A stretch of 64,000 bases of DNA from Aureimonas altamirensis (GCF_023702225.1 NZ_JAMQCO010000008.1:124001-188000); one strand, 5' to 3'; counted from the first letter of the stretch, positions 8,684-17,564 are shown. Notes: generated by a model from the sequence alone, not told the origin. Program-made: numbers and translations.

Positions 8684-9712
8684 GTGAGTGAAAGATCCAA
8701 GGCCGGGCGCGTTCCGACGCTCGTCGACGTAGCGGCCCACGCGGGCGTTTCCCGCGCGACGGCATCGCTCGTGCTGCGCGGCAGCAAGGCGATCACACCG
8801 GCCACGCGAAGCCGTGTCGAGGCGGCGATGCACGCCCTCGGCTACGTCTACAACCGCAATGCGGCAAGGCTGCGTGCACAGAGTACGCAGACCATCGGCG
8901 TGATCCTGCCCAACCTGACCAATCCGTTCTTCGCCACCCTTCTGGCCGGCGTCGAATCGCAGGTCGAGCCACAGGGGTTCTCCGTCCTTCTGGGAAATTG
9001 CAACGAAGATCCCGAGCGGCAGGATCTTTTCGTCAACCGAATGCGCGAGAACGGCGTCGACGGCTTCATCGTCTGCCCCGCCGACCGGACGGAGCGCGCC
9101 TCCCTGCAACGGCTGACGGCCAATGCCATCCCGCTCGTGCAGATCCTGCGAAGGGTGGACGGGGCGGACAGCGATTTTGCCGGCGTCGACTTCGCCGTGC
9201 TGACGAAGGATGTCGTGGAGCGGCTGGTGGCCCTGGGCCACAGGCGCATCGCCTTCGTGTCCGGCAACATGGACCATAGCGTCCAGCGCGAGCGCATACA
9301 GGGTTTCCGCGCCGGCATGAAGGCGGCCGGCCTCGACGCCTCCCTGATCATCTCCATACCGCTCACGCATGCGGACGGACGCGCAAGCGCCCCCTTCCTG
9401 ATGCGTCGGCCGGCCTCGCCGACGGCCATCCTGTGCTTCAACGACGTCGTCGCGCTGGGGCTTCATCGCGGCCTCCAGGATCTCGGCCTTGCCATCGGCC
9501 AGGACGTATCGCTGGTCGGCATCGACAATGTCGCCGAATGCGACCTGATGGTGCCGGGCCTCGCCTCGGTCGAAACCTCTCCCTTCCGCATCGGATCGGC
9601 TGCCGGCGAACTTTTCCTGCGGCGGCTTGCCGCACCGGAAGCGCCGACGAGAGCGCGGCTTGAAGAGACCGCCTTCGTGCCGCGCCCGTCCTGCGGACCG
9701 GCCCCGGCTTGA
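8684..9712 (+). CDS. LacI family transcriptional regulator
   Basis: The product is 342 residues. The N-terminal HTH reads 'PTLVDVAAHAGVSRATASLVLRG' followed by the hinge-helix region 'RVEAAMHALGYVYNRNAARLRAQ', with the family's usual periplasmic-binding-protein-like sensor domain after it (begins 'TIGVILPNLTNPFF'). GTG 8684 is preferred because GGGAGG lies seven bases upstream; the longer frame to 8546 would place the palindromic operator inside the gene. Operators of shared sequence flank this gene and precede the amino-acid-type ABC operon, so it very probably represses both. The ligand is unknown; most LacI proteins bind sugars, whereas the linked transporter is of the polar amino acid class. 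Confidence 0.92.
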   Translation: MSERSKAGRVPTLVDVAAHAGVSRATASLVLRGSKAITPATRSRVEAAMHALGYVYNRNAARLRAQSTQTIGVILPNLTNPFFATLLAGVESQVEPQGFSVLLGNCNEDPERQDLFVNRMRENGVDGFIVCPADRTERASLQRLTANAIPLVQILRRVDGADSDFAGVDFAVLTKDVVERLVALGHRRIAFVSGNMDHSVQRERIQGFRAGMKAAGLDASLIISIPLTHADGRASAPFLMRRPASPTAILCFNDVVALGLHRGLQDLGLAIGQDVSLVGIDNVAECDLMVPGLASVETSPFRIGSAAGELFLRRLAAPEAPTRARLEETAFVPRPSCGPAPA

Positions 9713-9727
9713 CGGGAGACGGAAAAC

Positions 9728-9749
9728 TTCGTTAGATCGATCTAACGAA
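9728..9749. promoter_or_regulatory. LacI-type operator before the ABC transporter operon
   Basis: A perfect 22-bp palindrome whose central 18 bp read CGTTAGATCGATCTAACG. It begins 16 bp after the lacI stop and ends 85 bp before the first permease gene. The central TTAGATCGATCTAA matches the palindrome upstream of lacI except for one symmetric pair. This is the best operator candidate in the window. Confidence 0.75.
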
Positions 9750-9750
9750 C

Positions 9751-9764
9751 GATGGTCGACCATC
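9751..9764. promoter_or_regulatory. second palindrome abutting the LacI operator
   Basis: GATGGTCGACCATC is a perfect 14-bp palindrome two bases after the LacI-type site, with a different sequence. It may be bound by another regulator, be a second contact site, or form a leader hairpin. It carries an ATG at 9752 that opens a spurious frame. Confidence 0.35.
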
Positions 9765-9833
9765 GATCTGACAAGGCGACGGCCGGCGCGGTTGGGAGAC
9801 CGCCCATAATCTGGCTTCGCTGGGGAGGAAGCG

Positions 9834-10502
9834 GTGTATCAGCTCAATTTCGGGCCCGTATTCGACAACATGGACCGGCTTCTGGCCGGCGCCTGGACGA
9901 CGGTGCAGCTGTCCTTCTGGGCCATGGTCGTCGGCCTTGTGGTTTCCATCGCCTGCGCGGTCGGCAAGCTGGCCGGGCCACGGCCGCTGCGCTGGGCGAT
10001 CGATCTCTACATCGAGGTCATCCGCAATACGCCCTTCCTGGTGCAGATCTTCTTCATCTACTTCGCCCTGCCGTCGCTCGGCATACGCTTTTCGCCCAAT
10101 ACGGCGGCGCTGGTGGCGCTTGTCGTCAATGTCGGCGCCTATGCCACCGAGATCATCCGCGCCGGCATCGAATCCATCCAGAAGGGGCAGGTCGAAGCCG
10201 GGGTCGCGCTCGGCCTCTCGCGGCCGCAGATCTTCCGATACATCGTCATCAAGCCGGCTCTGCGCACGGTCTATCCTGCACTCACCAGCCAGTTCATCTA
10301 CCTGATGCTGAACACCAGCGTCGTTTCCGTTATCTCGGCGACCGACCTCGCGGCGGCGGGCAACGACATCCAGTCGCAGACCTTCACCGCCTTCGAGGTC
10401 TATCTGGTGATCACCGGAATCTATCTTCTGTTGTCGCTCGCCTTCTCGGGGTTGTTCAGCCTCGTGCAGCGGCTCGCCTTCAACTATCCGCTGAGCCGCT
10501 GA
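9834..10502 (+). CDS. polar amino acid-type ABC transporter permease
   Basis: The product is 222 residues, a typical HisM/GlnP-type inner-membrane permease with about five helices. The family's periplasmic motif 'EVIRNTPFLVQIFFIYFALP' and the EAA-loop coupling region ('AGIESIQKGQVEAGVALGLSRPQIFRYIVIKPALR') are clear. The start is GTG 9834 with GGGAGGAA directly upstream. It is the first gene of the LacI-controlled operon, 13 bp before a second permease, so the importer is heterodimeric. The substrate is unknown: the fold class takes up amino acids, opines and related compounds. Confidence 0.92.
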   Translation: MYQLNFGPVFDNMDRLLAGAWTTVQLSFWAMVVGLVVSIACAVGKLAGPRPLRWAIDLYIEVIRNTPFLVQIFFIYFALPSLGIRFSPNTAALVALVVNVGAYATEIIRAGIESIQKGQVEAGVALGLSRPQIFRYIVIKPALRTVYPALTSQFIYLMLNTSVVSVISATDLAAAGNDIQSQTFTAFEVYLVITGIYLLLSLAFSGLFSLVQRLAFNYPLSR

Positions 10503-10515
10503 GGAGGACGCCGCC

Positions 10516-11172
10516 ATGATCCGCCCCTTCGGCATCAACGAAGCCTGGTTCATCTTTACAGCCATCCAGTGGACGCTGGCCCTTTCCGCCGTCGCCTTTG
10601 CGGGCGGGGCCGTCGGCGGGCTGCTGGTCGCACTGGCGCGCGTATCAAGAAGCCGCCTCTTGAACGTTCCGGCGCTGGCCTTCATCCGGCTGTTCCAGGG
10701 CACGCCGCTGCTGATGCAGCTCTTTCTCACCTATTTCGGCCTGCGCATGCTCGGCGTCGGCCTCGGCCCGTGGACGGCGGCCGCGATCGCGCTGACGCTG
10801 CACGCCTCCGCCTTCCTTGGGGAAATCTGGCGCGGCTGCATCGAGGCCGTCCCGGAAGGGCAGAGCGAGGCGAGCTGGGCGCTCGGCCTTTCCTATTTCG
10901 ACAGGATGCAATCGGTGGTCCTGCCACAGGCAGCGCGTATCGCGGTGGCTCCGACGGTCGGCTTCCTTGTGCAGCTCATCAAGGGGACGTCGCTCGCCTC
11001 CATCATCGGCTTCGTCGAATTGATGCGCGCCGGACAGATCGTCAACAACGCGACCTTCTCGCCCTTCAAGGTCTACGGGCTCGTCGCGCTCATCTACTTC
11101 TTCCTGTGCTGGCCGTTGTCGATCCTGGCGAAGCGCATGGAAGGGCGTTACGCCGCGATGGCCAAGCGCTGA
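10516..11172 (+). CDS. polar amino acid-type ABC transporter permease, second subunit
   Basis: The product is 218 residues of the same permease family. It shows 'AFIRLFQGTPLLMQLFLTYFGL' and the EAA loop 'GCIEAVPEGQSEASWALGLSYFDRMQSVVLPQAAR'. It follows the first permease by 13 bp with GGAGG before the ATG, and should form the transmembrane dimer with it. A strong hairpin then separates it from the binding-protein gene. Confidence 0.92.
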   Translation: MIRPFGINEAWFIFTAIQWTLALSAVAFAGGAVGGLLVALARVSRSRLLNVPALAFIRLFQGTPLLMQLFLTYFGLRMLGVGLGPWTAAAIALTLHASAFLGEIWRGCIEAVPEGQSEASWALGLSYFDRMQSVVLPQAARIAVAPTVGFLVQLIKGTSLASIIGFVELMRAGQIVNNATFSPFKVYGLVALIYFFLCWPLSILAKRMEGRYAAMAKR

Positions 11173-11186
11173 CCCTTTTGCAGTCG

Positions 11187-11206
11187 GGCCCGGCAGGCGC
11201 CGGGCC
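11187..11206 (+). other. intercistronic hairpin before the binding-protein gene
   Basis: An 8-bp perfect stem (GGCCCGGC / GCCGGGCC) with a 4-base loop sits in the 56-bp gap between the second permease and the solute-binding protein gene. Such stems often stabilise binding-protein mRNA. There is no T-tract, so full termination is unlikely. Confidence 0.5.
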
Positions 11207-11228
11207 GAACCAACCCGGGAGGTATCTT

Positions 11229-12032
11229 ATGAACATGGTCGCCAAGACCGTCGCGGCCGGTTTCGCCGCGCTGATCGCATGCACCACGGCGCTGGCGCCG
11301 GCCAAGGCGCAGACGGTGGACGAAATCAAGCAGCGGGGCACCGTCAATATCGGCATGCTGGTGGATTTTCCGCCCTTCGGCATCCTCGACCTCAACGGCC
11401 AGCCCGACGGCTACGACGCAGACGTTTCCAAGCTTCTGGCGGAAGACCTCGGCGTCGACGTGAACATCGTTCCGGTGACGGGGCCGAACCGCATTCCCTA
11501 TCTTCTGTCCGGCCAGGTCGACGTGCTCGTCGCCTCGCTCGGCATCTCGCCGGAGCGCGCGCAGCAGGTCGACTTCTCGCAGCCTTACGCGGGCATCGAG
11601 ATCTTCGTCTTCGGCGACAAGCAGGTGGCGGTGCCGGATGCCGCGGCCCTGGCCGGCAAGAATATCGGCGTCGCCCGCGCCTCGACTCAGGATGTCGCCG
11701 TCACGGCCATCGCACCGGAGGGCACCACGATCCAGCGCTTCGACGACGATGCGTCCGCCGTACAGGCTCTCCTGTCGGGGCAGGTGCCGCTGATCGGCGT
11801 CTCCAACGTCGTGATCGCCCAGATCCAGCAGACGGCGCCCGACCGCTTCGACGAGAAGTTCAGCCTGCGCCAGCAGGTGCAGGGCATCGCCACGCGCAAG
11901 GGGTCGGATGAATTCCTTGCCTATGTGAACGACTTCATCAAGCGCAAGAAGGAAGACGGTTCGTTGAACGAGATCCACGAAAAGTGGCTCCAGCAGCCGC
12001 TGCCCGACTTCATCGCACAGGCTTCGGAATAA
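11229..12032 (+). CDS. amino acid-type ABC transporter substrate-binding protein
   Basis: The product is 267 residues. A Sec signal peptide (about residues 1-28, ending APAKA-QT) is followed by a bacterial extracellular solute-binding family 3 domain: '[37 protein letters not shown]...' and '[23 protein letters not shown]'. It captures ligand in the periplasm for the two permeases. The ATG at 11229 follows GGGAGGTATCTT. The ligand cannot be predicted from sequence by eye. The neighbouring D-2-hydroxyacid dehydrogenase suggests a ligand whose breakdown involves a 2-oxo or 2-hydroxy acid. Confidence 0.93.
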   Translation: MNMVAKTVAAGFAALIACTTALAPAKAQTVDEIKQRGTVNIGMLVDFPPFGILDLNGQPDGYDADVSKLLAEDLGVDVNIVPVTGPNRIPYLLSGQVDVLVASLGISPERAQQVDFSQPYAGIEIFVFGDKQVAVPDAAALAGKNIGVARASTQDVAVTAIAPEGTTIQRFDDDASAVQALLSGQVPLIGVSNVVIAQIQQTAPDRFDEKFSLRQQVQGIATRKGSDEFLAYVNDFIKRKKEDGSLNEIHEKWLQQPLPDFIAQASE

Positions 12033-12064
12033 TCGTGGCGGATGCCGCCGGGGAGGATCGGATC

Positions 12065-12826
12065 ATGACTGACGAAAGCGGGCCGGACACCGCCTCCCTG
12101 GCGGTCGTCATGGAGCATGTCGAAAAATATTACGGCGATTTCCATGCCCTGAAAGACATCAACCTCGATGTCGCCAGGGGCGAGAAGATCGTGTTGTGCG
12201 GGCCGTCCGGATCGGGCAAGTCGACCCTCATCCGCTGCATCAACCAGCTCGAGCCCGTACGCTCCGGCAAGATCGTCGTGGACGGAATCGAGCTGACCGC
12301 CGGGCCGAAGAACGTCGAGGCCATCCGCCGCGACGTCGGCATGGTGTTCCAGCAGTTCAATCTCTTTCCGCACATGACGGTCCTCGAGAACTGCATCCTC
12401 GCGCCCATGAAGGTGCGCGGCACCAAGCGTGCCGAGGCAGAGGAGATCGCCCGCAAATACCTGGCGCGGGTGCGTATACCGGAGCAGGCCGACAAATATC
12501 CGGCGCAGCTTTCGGGCGGTCAGCAGCAGCGCGTGGCCATCGCCCGCGCGCTGTGCATGAACCCGCGCATCATGCTGTTCGACGAGCCCACCTCCGCCCT
12601 CGACCCCGAGATGGTCAAGGAGGTGCTGGATACGATGATCGACCTTGCCAACGAAGGCATGACGATGCTCTGCGTAACGCACGAGATGGGCTTCGCGCGG
12701 CAGGTGGCCGACCGCATCATCTTCATGGACAAGGGCGAGATCGTCGAGATCGGCACGCCCGACACCTTCTTCGACAACCCCCGGGAAGAACGCACCCGCA
12801 CCTTCCTCGGCCAGATTTCCCACTGA
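12065..12826 (+). CDS. polar amino acid-type ABC transporter ATP-binding protein
   Basis: The product is 253 residues of the GlnQ/HisP type. Walker A is GPSGSGKS, the Q-loop lies in '[13 protein letters not shown]', the signature is LSGGQQQR, Walker B is '[12 protein letters not shown]', and the switch histidine is in 'CVTHEMGFA'. The start at 12065 has GGGGAGGATCGG upstream; the frame is open to 11984 but would overlap the binding-protein gene. It powers the importer encoded by the preceding three genes and is followed after 8 bp by a dehydrogenase gene in the same operon. Confidence 0.94.
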   Translation: MTDESGPDTASLAVVMEHVEKYYGDFHALKDINLDVARGEKIVLCGPSGSGKSTLIRCINQLEPVRSGKIVVDGIELTAGPKNVEAIRRDVGMVFQQFNLFPHMTVLENCILAPMKVRGTKRAEAEEIARKYLARVRIPEQADKYPAQLSGGQQQRVAIARALCMNPRIMLFDEPTSALDPEMVKEVLDTMIDLANEGMTMLCVTHEMGFARQVADRIIFMDKGEIVEIGTPDTFFDNPREERTRTFLGQISH

Positions 12827-12834
12827 GACCTGCC

Positions 12835-13806
12835 ATGAAACCCGCCATTCTTCTGGTCGAGCCGATGATGGACGCCATCGAGCGCGAACTCGACGCCGCC
12901 TACACCGTGCATCGCCTGTACGACGCTTCGCTGAAGACCCGGATCCAGTCGGAACTCGGCGCCATCCGCGCCGCCGTTACCGGCGGCGGCACCGGATTGT
13001 CCGCCGACTGGGTCGCCCGACTGCCGGCGCTCGGCCTCGTCGCCATCAATGGCGTCGGGACAGACAAGGTCGATCTTGCCGAAACCGCCCGGCGCGGCAT
13101 TCACGTGTCGACCACGCCCGGCGTATTGACCGGCGACATCGCGGACATGGCTATGGCCCTGCTGCTGGCGGTGATGCGGCGGATCGTCGAGGGCGACCGG
13201 CTGGTGCGTCAGGGGCGCTGGGCCGCCGGCGGACAATTGCCCCTGGGAAGCCGGCTGGGCGGTCGCAGGCTGGGTATCCTGGGCCTCGGGCAGATCGGAC
13301 GTGCCATCGCAAGGCGCGCCGAGGCTTTCGATGCCGAGATCCTATACTGGAACCGCTCGCCCGCCGAAATGCCGGCAGGCTGGACTGCAGTCGATACGCC
13401 GGAACGGCTTGCCGCGGAGGCCGACATACTGGTCGTTGCCGTCGCCGCGACCCCGCAGACGGAGAGCATCGTTTCCGCCGCCGTGCTGGCGGCGCTCGGT
13501 CCCGAAGGCATCCTCGTCAACGTCGCCCGCGGCAATGTCGTGGACGAAACCGCGCTGCTGCATGCGCTGCAGCAGGGCACGATCGCCGCGGCGGGGCTCG
13601 ACGTGTTCCGCAACGAGCCGACGATCGATCCCGCCTTCGCGGGCCTCGAAAACGTCGTGCTGGCGCCGCACCAGGGCAGCGCCACACTTGCCACCCGCGA
13701 GGATATGGGACGGCTGGTGCTGGCAAACCTGGCCGATCATTTTGCCGGGCGCACACCGCGCACGTCGGTCAATGCCGACAGGATCCGGGAGACACACACC
13801 GCATGA
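12835..13806 (+). CDS. D-isomer-specific 2-hydroxyacid dehydrogenase
   Basis: The product is 323 residues, an NAD(P)-dependent oxidoreductase acting on D-2-hydroxy/2-oxo acids (glyoxylate/hydroxypyruvate reductase-like group). The dinucleotide motif 'GRRLGILGLGQIGRAIARRA' lies near residue 145. The catalytic arginine is in 'VNVARGNVVDE', the glutamate in 'VFRNEPTIDP' and the histidine in 'VLAPHQGSAT'. It is co-transcribed with the amino-acid-type importer and overlaps the next small gene by four bases (ATGA). I infer that it processes a product of the imported compound; the true substrate is open. Confidence 0.9.
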   Translation: MKPAILLVEPMMDAIERELDAAYTVHRLYDASLKTRIQSELGAIRAAVTGGGTGLSADWVARLPALGLVAINGVGTDKVDLAETARRGIHVSTTPGVLTGDIADMAMALLLAVMRRIVEGDRLVRQGRWAAGGQLPLGSRLGGRRLGILGLGQIGRAIARRAEAFDAEILYWNRSPAEMPAGWTAVDTPERLAAEADILVVAVAATPQTESIVSAAVLAALGPEGILVNVARGNVVDETALLHALQQGTIAAAGLDVFRNEPTIDPAFAGLENVVLAPHQGSATLATREDMGRLVLANLADHFAGRTPRTSVNADRIRETHTA

Positions 13807-14117
13807 TCGTTCGCCAGGCATTCTTTCGTGGCACCATCGCCGCCGGACGCGAGGCCGAGTTCCGTGCCTTCGTGCAGGATCGGCTGAAGCCGCTCTGGCT
13901 CACCTTTCCTGGGCTGGTAGACCTTCGCATCCAGTTCGAGACGGCGCGTGACGAAGGCGCGGGGCCGATCCCGCTGGCGCTGTCCATGGTCTTTCCGGAT
14001 CCCGAGGCGCTGGCGCAGGCTCTCGAAGCGCCCGTCCGCTTCGAGAGCCGGGGGGTGACGTCCGAGTTGATGCAGATGTTCGACGGCCGGATCGAGCATC
14101 ACGTGTTCGCGTTCTGA
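13803..14117 (+). CDS. small dimeric alpha-beta barrel-like protein (ABM/Dabb-type)
   Basis: The product is 104 residues. The pattern 'MIVRQAFFRGTIAAGREAEFRAFVQDRLKPLW...FPGLVDLRI' and a closing 'MQMFDGRIEHHVFAF' fit the antibiotic-biosynthesis-monooxygenase/Dabb fold group: a strand, a long helix with R/K residues, and a C-terminal strand with histidines. Its start overlaps the dehydrogenase stop (ATGA), so it is the last gene of the LacI-linked operon. Members of this fold act as small monooxygenases, decarboxylases or binding proteins. No specific reaction can be claimed. Confidence 0.65.
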   Translation: MIVRQAFFRGTIAAGREAEFRAFVQDRLKPLWLTFPGLVDLRIQFETARDEGAGPIPLALSMVFPDPEALAQALEAPVRFESRGVTSELMQMFDGRIEHHVFAF

Positions 14118-14138
14118 TGCCTTGATATGCCGCTTCGT

Positions 14139-14158
14139 CTGACGCATATTGACGTCAG
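14139..14158. promoter_or_regulatory. inverted repeat upstream of the antitoxin gene
   Basis: CTGACG and CGTCAG arms separated by 8 bp lie 17 bp before the antitoxin ATG, with TTGACG inside. Type II antitoxins usually bind an inverted repeat at this position to autoregulate. The arms are short, so this is a suggestion only. Confidence 0.4.
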
Positions 14159-14174
14159 TAATAGAGGCATCATC

Positions 14175-14525
14175 ATGAATCTTGCCCATCTGTCTGAAAA
14201 TGGACTGTTTGCCCCGGCTCGCATCGCTATGACGTTGCGCACAAGCAAGGATGAACTGGCGAACTCTGCGGGCCTGGGCCGCGATGCTGTCCAGCGAAAA
14301 GACAGGCTCGCATCCGACCGCACGCAACGTCGGCTCAGGGAGATGGTCGAGGTCTTGAACAAGGTCGAACCGAGATTCGGGTCGGCTTTGATCGCCTATG
14401 CGTGGTATCGATCCGAACCGCTTTCGGGCTTTTCGGGGCAGACGGCCATGCAACTGGTTCGTCAGGGGCGTGCAGACGAGGTACTGAACTATATCGACGC
14501 AGTCGATGCCGGAATCTTTGCCTGA
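14175..14525 (+). CDS. Xre/MbcA/ParS-type antitoxin
   Basis: The product is 116 residues. The N-terminal half is a small helix-turn-helix region ('PARIAMTLRTSKDELANSAGLGRDAVQR'). The C-terminal half is the MbcA/ParS toxin-binding (DUF2384-like) domain, with its typical 'ALIAYAWYRSEPLSGFSGQTAMQLVRQGRADEVLNYID'. It neutralises the RES toxin encoded 5 bp downstream and probably represses the pair's promoter. ATG 14175 has AGAGG seven bases upstream; the frame is open to 14127, but the extra residues would overlap the putative operator. The gene order (antitoxin then toxin) is the standard one. Confidence 0.88.
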   Translation: MNLAHLSENGLFAPARIAMTLRTSKDELANSAGLGRDAVQRKDRLASDRTQRRLREMVEVLNKVEPRFGSALIAYAWYRSEPLSGFSGQTAMQLVRQGRADEVLNYIDAVDAGIFA

Positions 14526-14530
14526 GCTTC

Positions 14531-15040
14531 ATGCGTTTTCGCGGCACGCTCTACAGGGCCATCAACCCGATCTATGCACATGAGCCGTTGTCAGGCAAAG
14601 GCGCCGAGGCCTATGGCGGGCGCCTGAACCCCAGGGGCATGCCCGCTCTCTATCTCTCGCTTTCGATACCGACCGTCTTGCGGGAGGTCAATCAGGTCGG
14701 ATCATTCCAGCCGGTGACGATCGTCGCCTATGAAGCGGATATCGAGCCGATCATCGATACGCGAAACAGACAGGCACTGCATGATGAGACGGTCGATCTC
14801 GATCTTCTCTCGGACGCAGGCTGGCGGGAGGCGATGCGAAGGGATGGCATCGCTCCTTCGCAGATGATTGCCCGGGCGCTTCACGCCACGGGCTATGCCG
14901 GCATACTGATCCGTAGCTTCGCCCCGGGGGCTGGCCCCGAAGACCTCAACATCGTCCTCTGGTCCTGGGGGAACACGCGCCCGGTGCGACTGATCCCCAT
15001 CGATGACGATAGACGCCTCGGAAGACTAGCGCACAGTTAG
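14531..15040 (+). CDS. RES domain NAD-degrading toxin
   Basis: The product is 169 residues. The RES fold is recognised by 'TLYRAINPIYAHEPLSGKGAEAYGGRLNPRGMPALYLSLSIPTVLREV', which includes the conserved arginine, GGR.N..G.P.LYLS and glutamate. The tail reads 'NIVLWSWG...VRLIPID'. RES toxins deplete cellular NAD+. ATG 14531 lies five bases after the antitoxin stop, and the frame open to 14402 is ignored because it runs through the antitoxin. The gene ends 12 bp from the convergent phosphoketolase stop. This looks like an intact type II module rather than a remnant. Confidence 0.88.
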   Translation: MRFRGTLYRAINPIYAHEPLSGKGAEAYGGRLNPRGMPALYLSLSIPTVLREVNQVGSFQPVTIVAYEADIEPIIDTRNRQALHDETVDLDLLSDAGWREAMRRDGIAPSQMIARALHATGYAGILIRSFAPGAGPEDLNIVLWSWGNTRPVRLIPIDDDRRLGRLAHS

Positions 15041-15052
15041 GCTTCGATCCGG

Positions 15053-17458
15053 TCAGTCCCCCGTCCGGGCGGCGGTGTCGTAAGACCAGCCCCACTCTGC
15101 GATCTCCGGCATGTCCTCGCCGTACTCCCGCGTATAGCGATGGTGCTCCTCGAGTTTGCGCTTGAAGGTCTCCACCGCGCCGGATGCACGATCGGCAAGG
15201 CCAGGCACGCGGCGGATCGCCTCGAGCGCCAGGTGAAACCGGTCCAGCCCGTTCATCACCACCATGTCGAAGGGCGTCGTCGTCGTCCCCTCTTCCACGA
15301 AACCGCGCACATGCATATTGGCGTGGTTCGTCCGCGCATAGGTCAGGCGATGGATGAGGTAGGGATAGCCGTGATAGGCGAAGATGACCGGCTTGCCCTT
15401 CGTGAACAGGGCGTCGAAATCTTCGTCCGCCAGCCCATGCGGATGGTCCGAACTGGGTTGCAGCGCCATCAGGTCCACCACGTTGACGACGCGGATCTTC
15501 AGGCCGGGCACATGCTGCCGCAAGAGATCCACCGCCGCCAGCGATTCCATCGTCGGGACGTCGCCGGCAGAGGCCATCACCACATCCGGCTCGCCGCCAT
15601 CCTCGGTCCCGGCCCAGTCCCAGATGCCGATCCCCGCCTCGCAATGGCGCACCGCCGCATCCATGGAAAGCCATTGCGGCGCCGGCTGCTTGCCGGCAAC
15701 GATGACGTTGATCCGGTCGTAGGTCCGCAGGCAGTGATCCGTGACCCACAGAAGCGTGTTGGCGTCCGGCGGCAGATAGATACGGACGATGTCGGCCTTC
15801 TTGTTTGCCACGAGATCGACGAAACCGGGGTCCTGATGGCTGAACCCGTTATGGTCCTGCCGCCAGACATGGCTGGTCAGGAGATAGTTGAGCGAGGAGA
15901 TCGGCGCGCGCCACTCCAGTTCGCGCGACACCTTCAGCCATTTGGCATGCTGGTTGAACATCGAGTCGACGATGTGGATAAAGGCCTCGTAGCAGGAAAA
16001 CAGCCCGTGGCGTCCGGTCAGGAGATATCCTTCGAGCCAGCCCTGGCAGCAATGCTCGGACAGGATCTCCATGACCCGGCCCTCCGGGGCCAGATGGACG
16101 TCATAAGGCTTGAGCTGTTCCATCCACGCCCGGTCCGTCACGTCGAACACGGCATCCAGCCGGTTCGACGCCGTTTCGTCCGGACCGAACAGGCGAAAAT
16201 TCTTCGCATCGGCGTTCAGGCGCGCGACCTCGCGTATGAGCGTGCCCATGACACGGGTAGCCTCGGCCGTGACCGCGCCGGGCCGTGGAACGTCGACGGC
16301 GAGGTCGCGATAGTCCGGCATCGCCAGTTCCCGGCGCAGCTTGCCGCCGTTGGCCACCGGCACGGCGCCCATTCGGCGGTCTCCCCTGGGCGCGATCTCC
16401 CGAAGTTCCGGCACCAGCCGGCCCGTATCGTCGAACAGGGTCTGCGGCTCGTAGGACTGCATCCACTGCTCCAGCAGTTTCAGATGCTCCGCATTCTTCT
16501 TGACGTTGGACAGCGGAACCTGATGCGAGCGCCAGAAGCCTTCCACCTTCAGCCCGTCGACCTCCTTGGGGCCGGTCCACCCCTTGGGGCTGCGCAGCAC
16601 GATCATCGGCCAGTGCGCGGGGCCGGTCGCGGAGCCGTCGCGCGCTTTTTGCCGGATCTCGGCGATCGCGTCGAAGCACGTGTCCAGCGCCGCCGCCATG
16701 GCCTGGTGCATGGGCGCGTGCTCCTCGCCGCAGACGAAGATCGGACGATAGCCGAACCCTTCGAACATCCTGGCGATGTCGGCATCGTCCATCCGGCCCA
16801 TCACCGTCGGATTGGCGATCTTGTAGCCGTTGAGATGCAGGATGGGCAGCACCGCGCCATCGCGGGCGGGGTTCAGGAACCTGGCCGACTGCCACGAACC
16901 CGAAAGGGGCCCTGTCTCCGCCTCGCCGTCGCCGATGACGCAGGCAACCACCAGGTCCGGGTTGTCGAAGGCGGCGCCGAAGGCATGCAGGAGGGCGTAT
17001 CCGAGTTCGCCGCCCTCATGGATCGAGCCGGGGGTCTCCGGCGCGGCGTGGCTGGGGATGCCGCCGGGAAAGGAGAACTGCCGGAACAGCTTGCGGATGC
17101 CGGCTTCCGTCTCCGGCACGTCCGGATAGACCTCGCTGTAGACACCTTCCAGATAGGTGTTGGCGACCATGCCGGGCCCGCCATGGCCCGGCCCGCAGAC
17201 ATAGAGGATTTCCTCGTCCCGGCGGGCGATGATGCGGTTGAGATGGACATAGATGAAGTTAAGGCCCGGGGTCGTACCCCAGTGGCCCAGAAGCCGTGCC
17301 TTGACGTGGTCGGCGGTCAGCGGCTCCTTCAGGAGTGGATTGTCCAGCAGGTAGATCTGCCCGACCGACAGGTAGTTGGCGGCCCGCCAGTAGCGATCGA
17401 TCAACGACAGCTCGGCCTGGGAGAGCGTACCGGTTCCGTGCGACGACGTCTGGTCCAT
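15053..17458 (-). CDS. xfp: phosphoketolase (xylulose-5-P / fructose-6-P)
   Basis: The product is 801 residues, full length. This cytosolic ThDP enzyme splits xylulose-5-phosphate or fructose-6-phosphate with phosphate into acetyl-phosphate plus glyceraldehyde-3-P or erythrose-4-P. The ThDP/Mg motif is GDGEAETGP near residue 173 with the following 'LHLNGYKI'. 'VCGPGHGGP' and '[21 protein letters not shown]' are phosphoketolase signatures, and the C-terminal region has '[15 protein letters not shown]'. No acetate kinase or phosphotransacetylase gene is adjacent. It is divergent from the TetR gene at 17565; the ~100-bp gap holds that regulator's promoter and operator. Confidence 0.96.
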   Translation of the reverse strand: MDQTSSHGTGTLSQAELSLIDRYWRAANYLSVGQIYLLDNPLLKEPLTADHVKARLLGHWGTTPGLNFIYVHLNRIIARRDEEILYVCGPGHGGPGMVANTYLEGVYSEVYPDVPETEAGIRKLFRQFSFPGGIPSHAAPETPGSIHEGGELGYALLHAFGAAFDNPDLVVACVIGDGEAETGPLSGSWQSARFLNPARDGAVLPILHLNGYKIANPTVMGRMDDADIARMFEGFGYRPIFVCGEEHAPMHQAMAAALDTCFDAIAEIRQKARDGSATGPAHWPMIVLRSPKGWTGPKEVDGLKVEGFWRSHQVPLSNVKKNAEHLKLLEQWMQSYEPQTLFDDTGRLVPELREIAPRGDRRMGAVPVANGGKLRRELAMPDYRDLAVDVPRPGAVTAEATRVMGTLIREVARLNADAKNFRLFGPDETASNRLDAVFDVTDRAWMEQLKPYDVHLAPEGRVMEILSEHCCQGWLEGYLLTGRHGLFSCYEAFIHIVDSMFNQHAKWLKVSRELEWRAPISSLNYLLTSHVWRQDHNGFSHQDPGFVDLVANKKADIVRIYLPPDANTLLWVTDHCLRTYDRINVIVAGKQPAPQWLSMDAAVRHCEAGIGIWDWAGTEDGGEPDVVMASAGDVPTMESLAAVDLLRQHVPGLKIRVVNVVDLMALQPSSDHPHGLADEDFDALFTKGKPVIFAYHGYPYLIHRLTYARTNHANMHVRGFVEEGTTTTPFDMVVMNGLDRFHLALEAIRRVPGLADRASGAVETFKRKLEEHHRYTREYGEDMPEIAEWGWSYDTAARTGD

Positions 17459-17508
17459 GGATCTGCATCCCTTCCTTGTTGCGGATAGACTAAGGCGTCC
17501 GGCCAGGA

Positions 17509-17551
17509 TTGACAGTCACGATGTCCCTGATATTATGAACGAACGATCATT
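17509..17551 (+). promoter_or_regulatory. promoter and TetR-type operator of the leucine-catabolism operon
   Basis: TTGACA (17509-17514), a 16-bp spacer and TATTAT (17531-17536) make a near-consensus sigma-70 promoter. ACGAACGATCATT (17539-17551) lies immediately downstream of the -10, over the expected transcription start, where a repressor would block initiation. The same 13-mer occurs, on the opposite strand, in the promoter region of the second TetR operon (24600-24615). Confidence 0.65.
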
Positions 17552-17564
17552 TTTGGTTCTGCGC

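Noticed and set aside
9745-9753. ACGAACGAT match to the TetR operator motif near the LacI site
   Set aside because: Only nine bases match and they are accounted for by the two abutting palindromes there.
8531-9763. 410-residue minus-strand frame opposite lacI
   Set aside because: lacI on plus has HTH, sensor domain and operators; the opposite frame has none.
15140-17488. 782-residue plus-strand frame
   Set aside because: Antisense of phosphoketolase; composition typical of a shadow.
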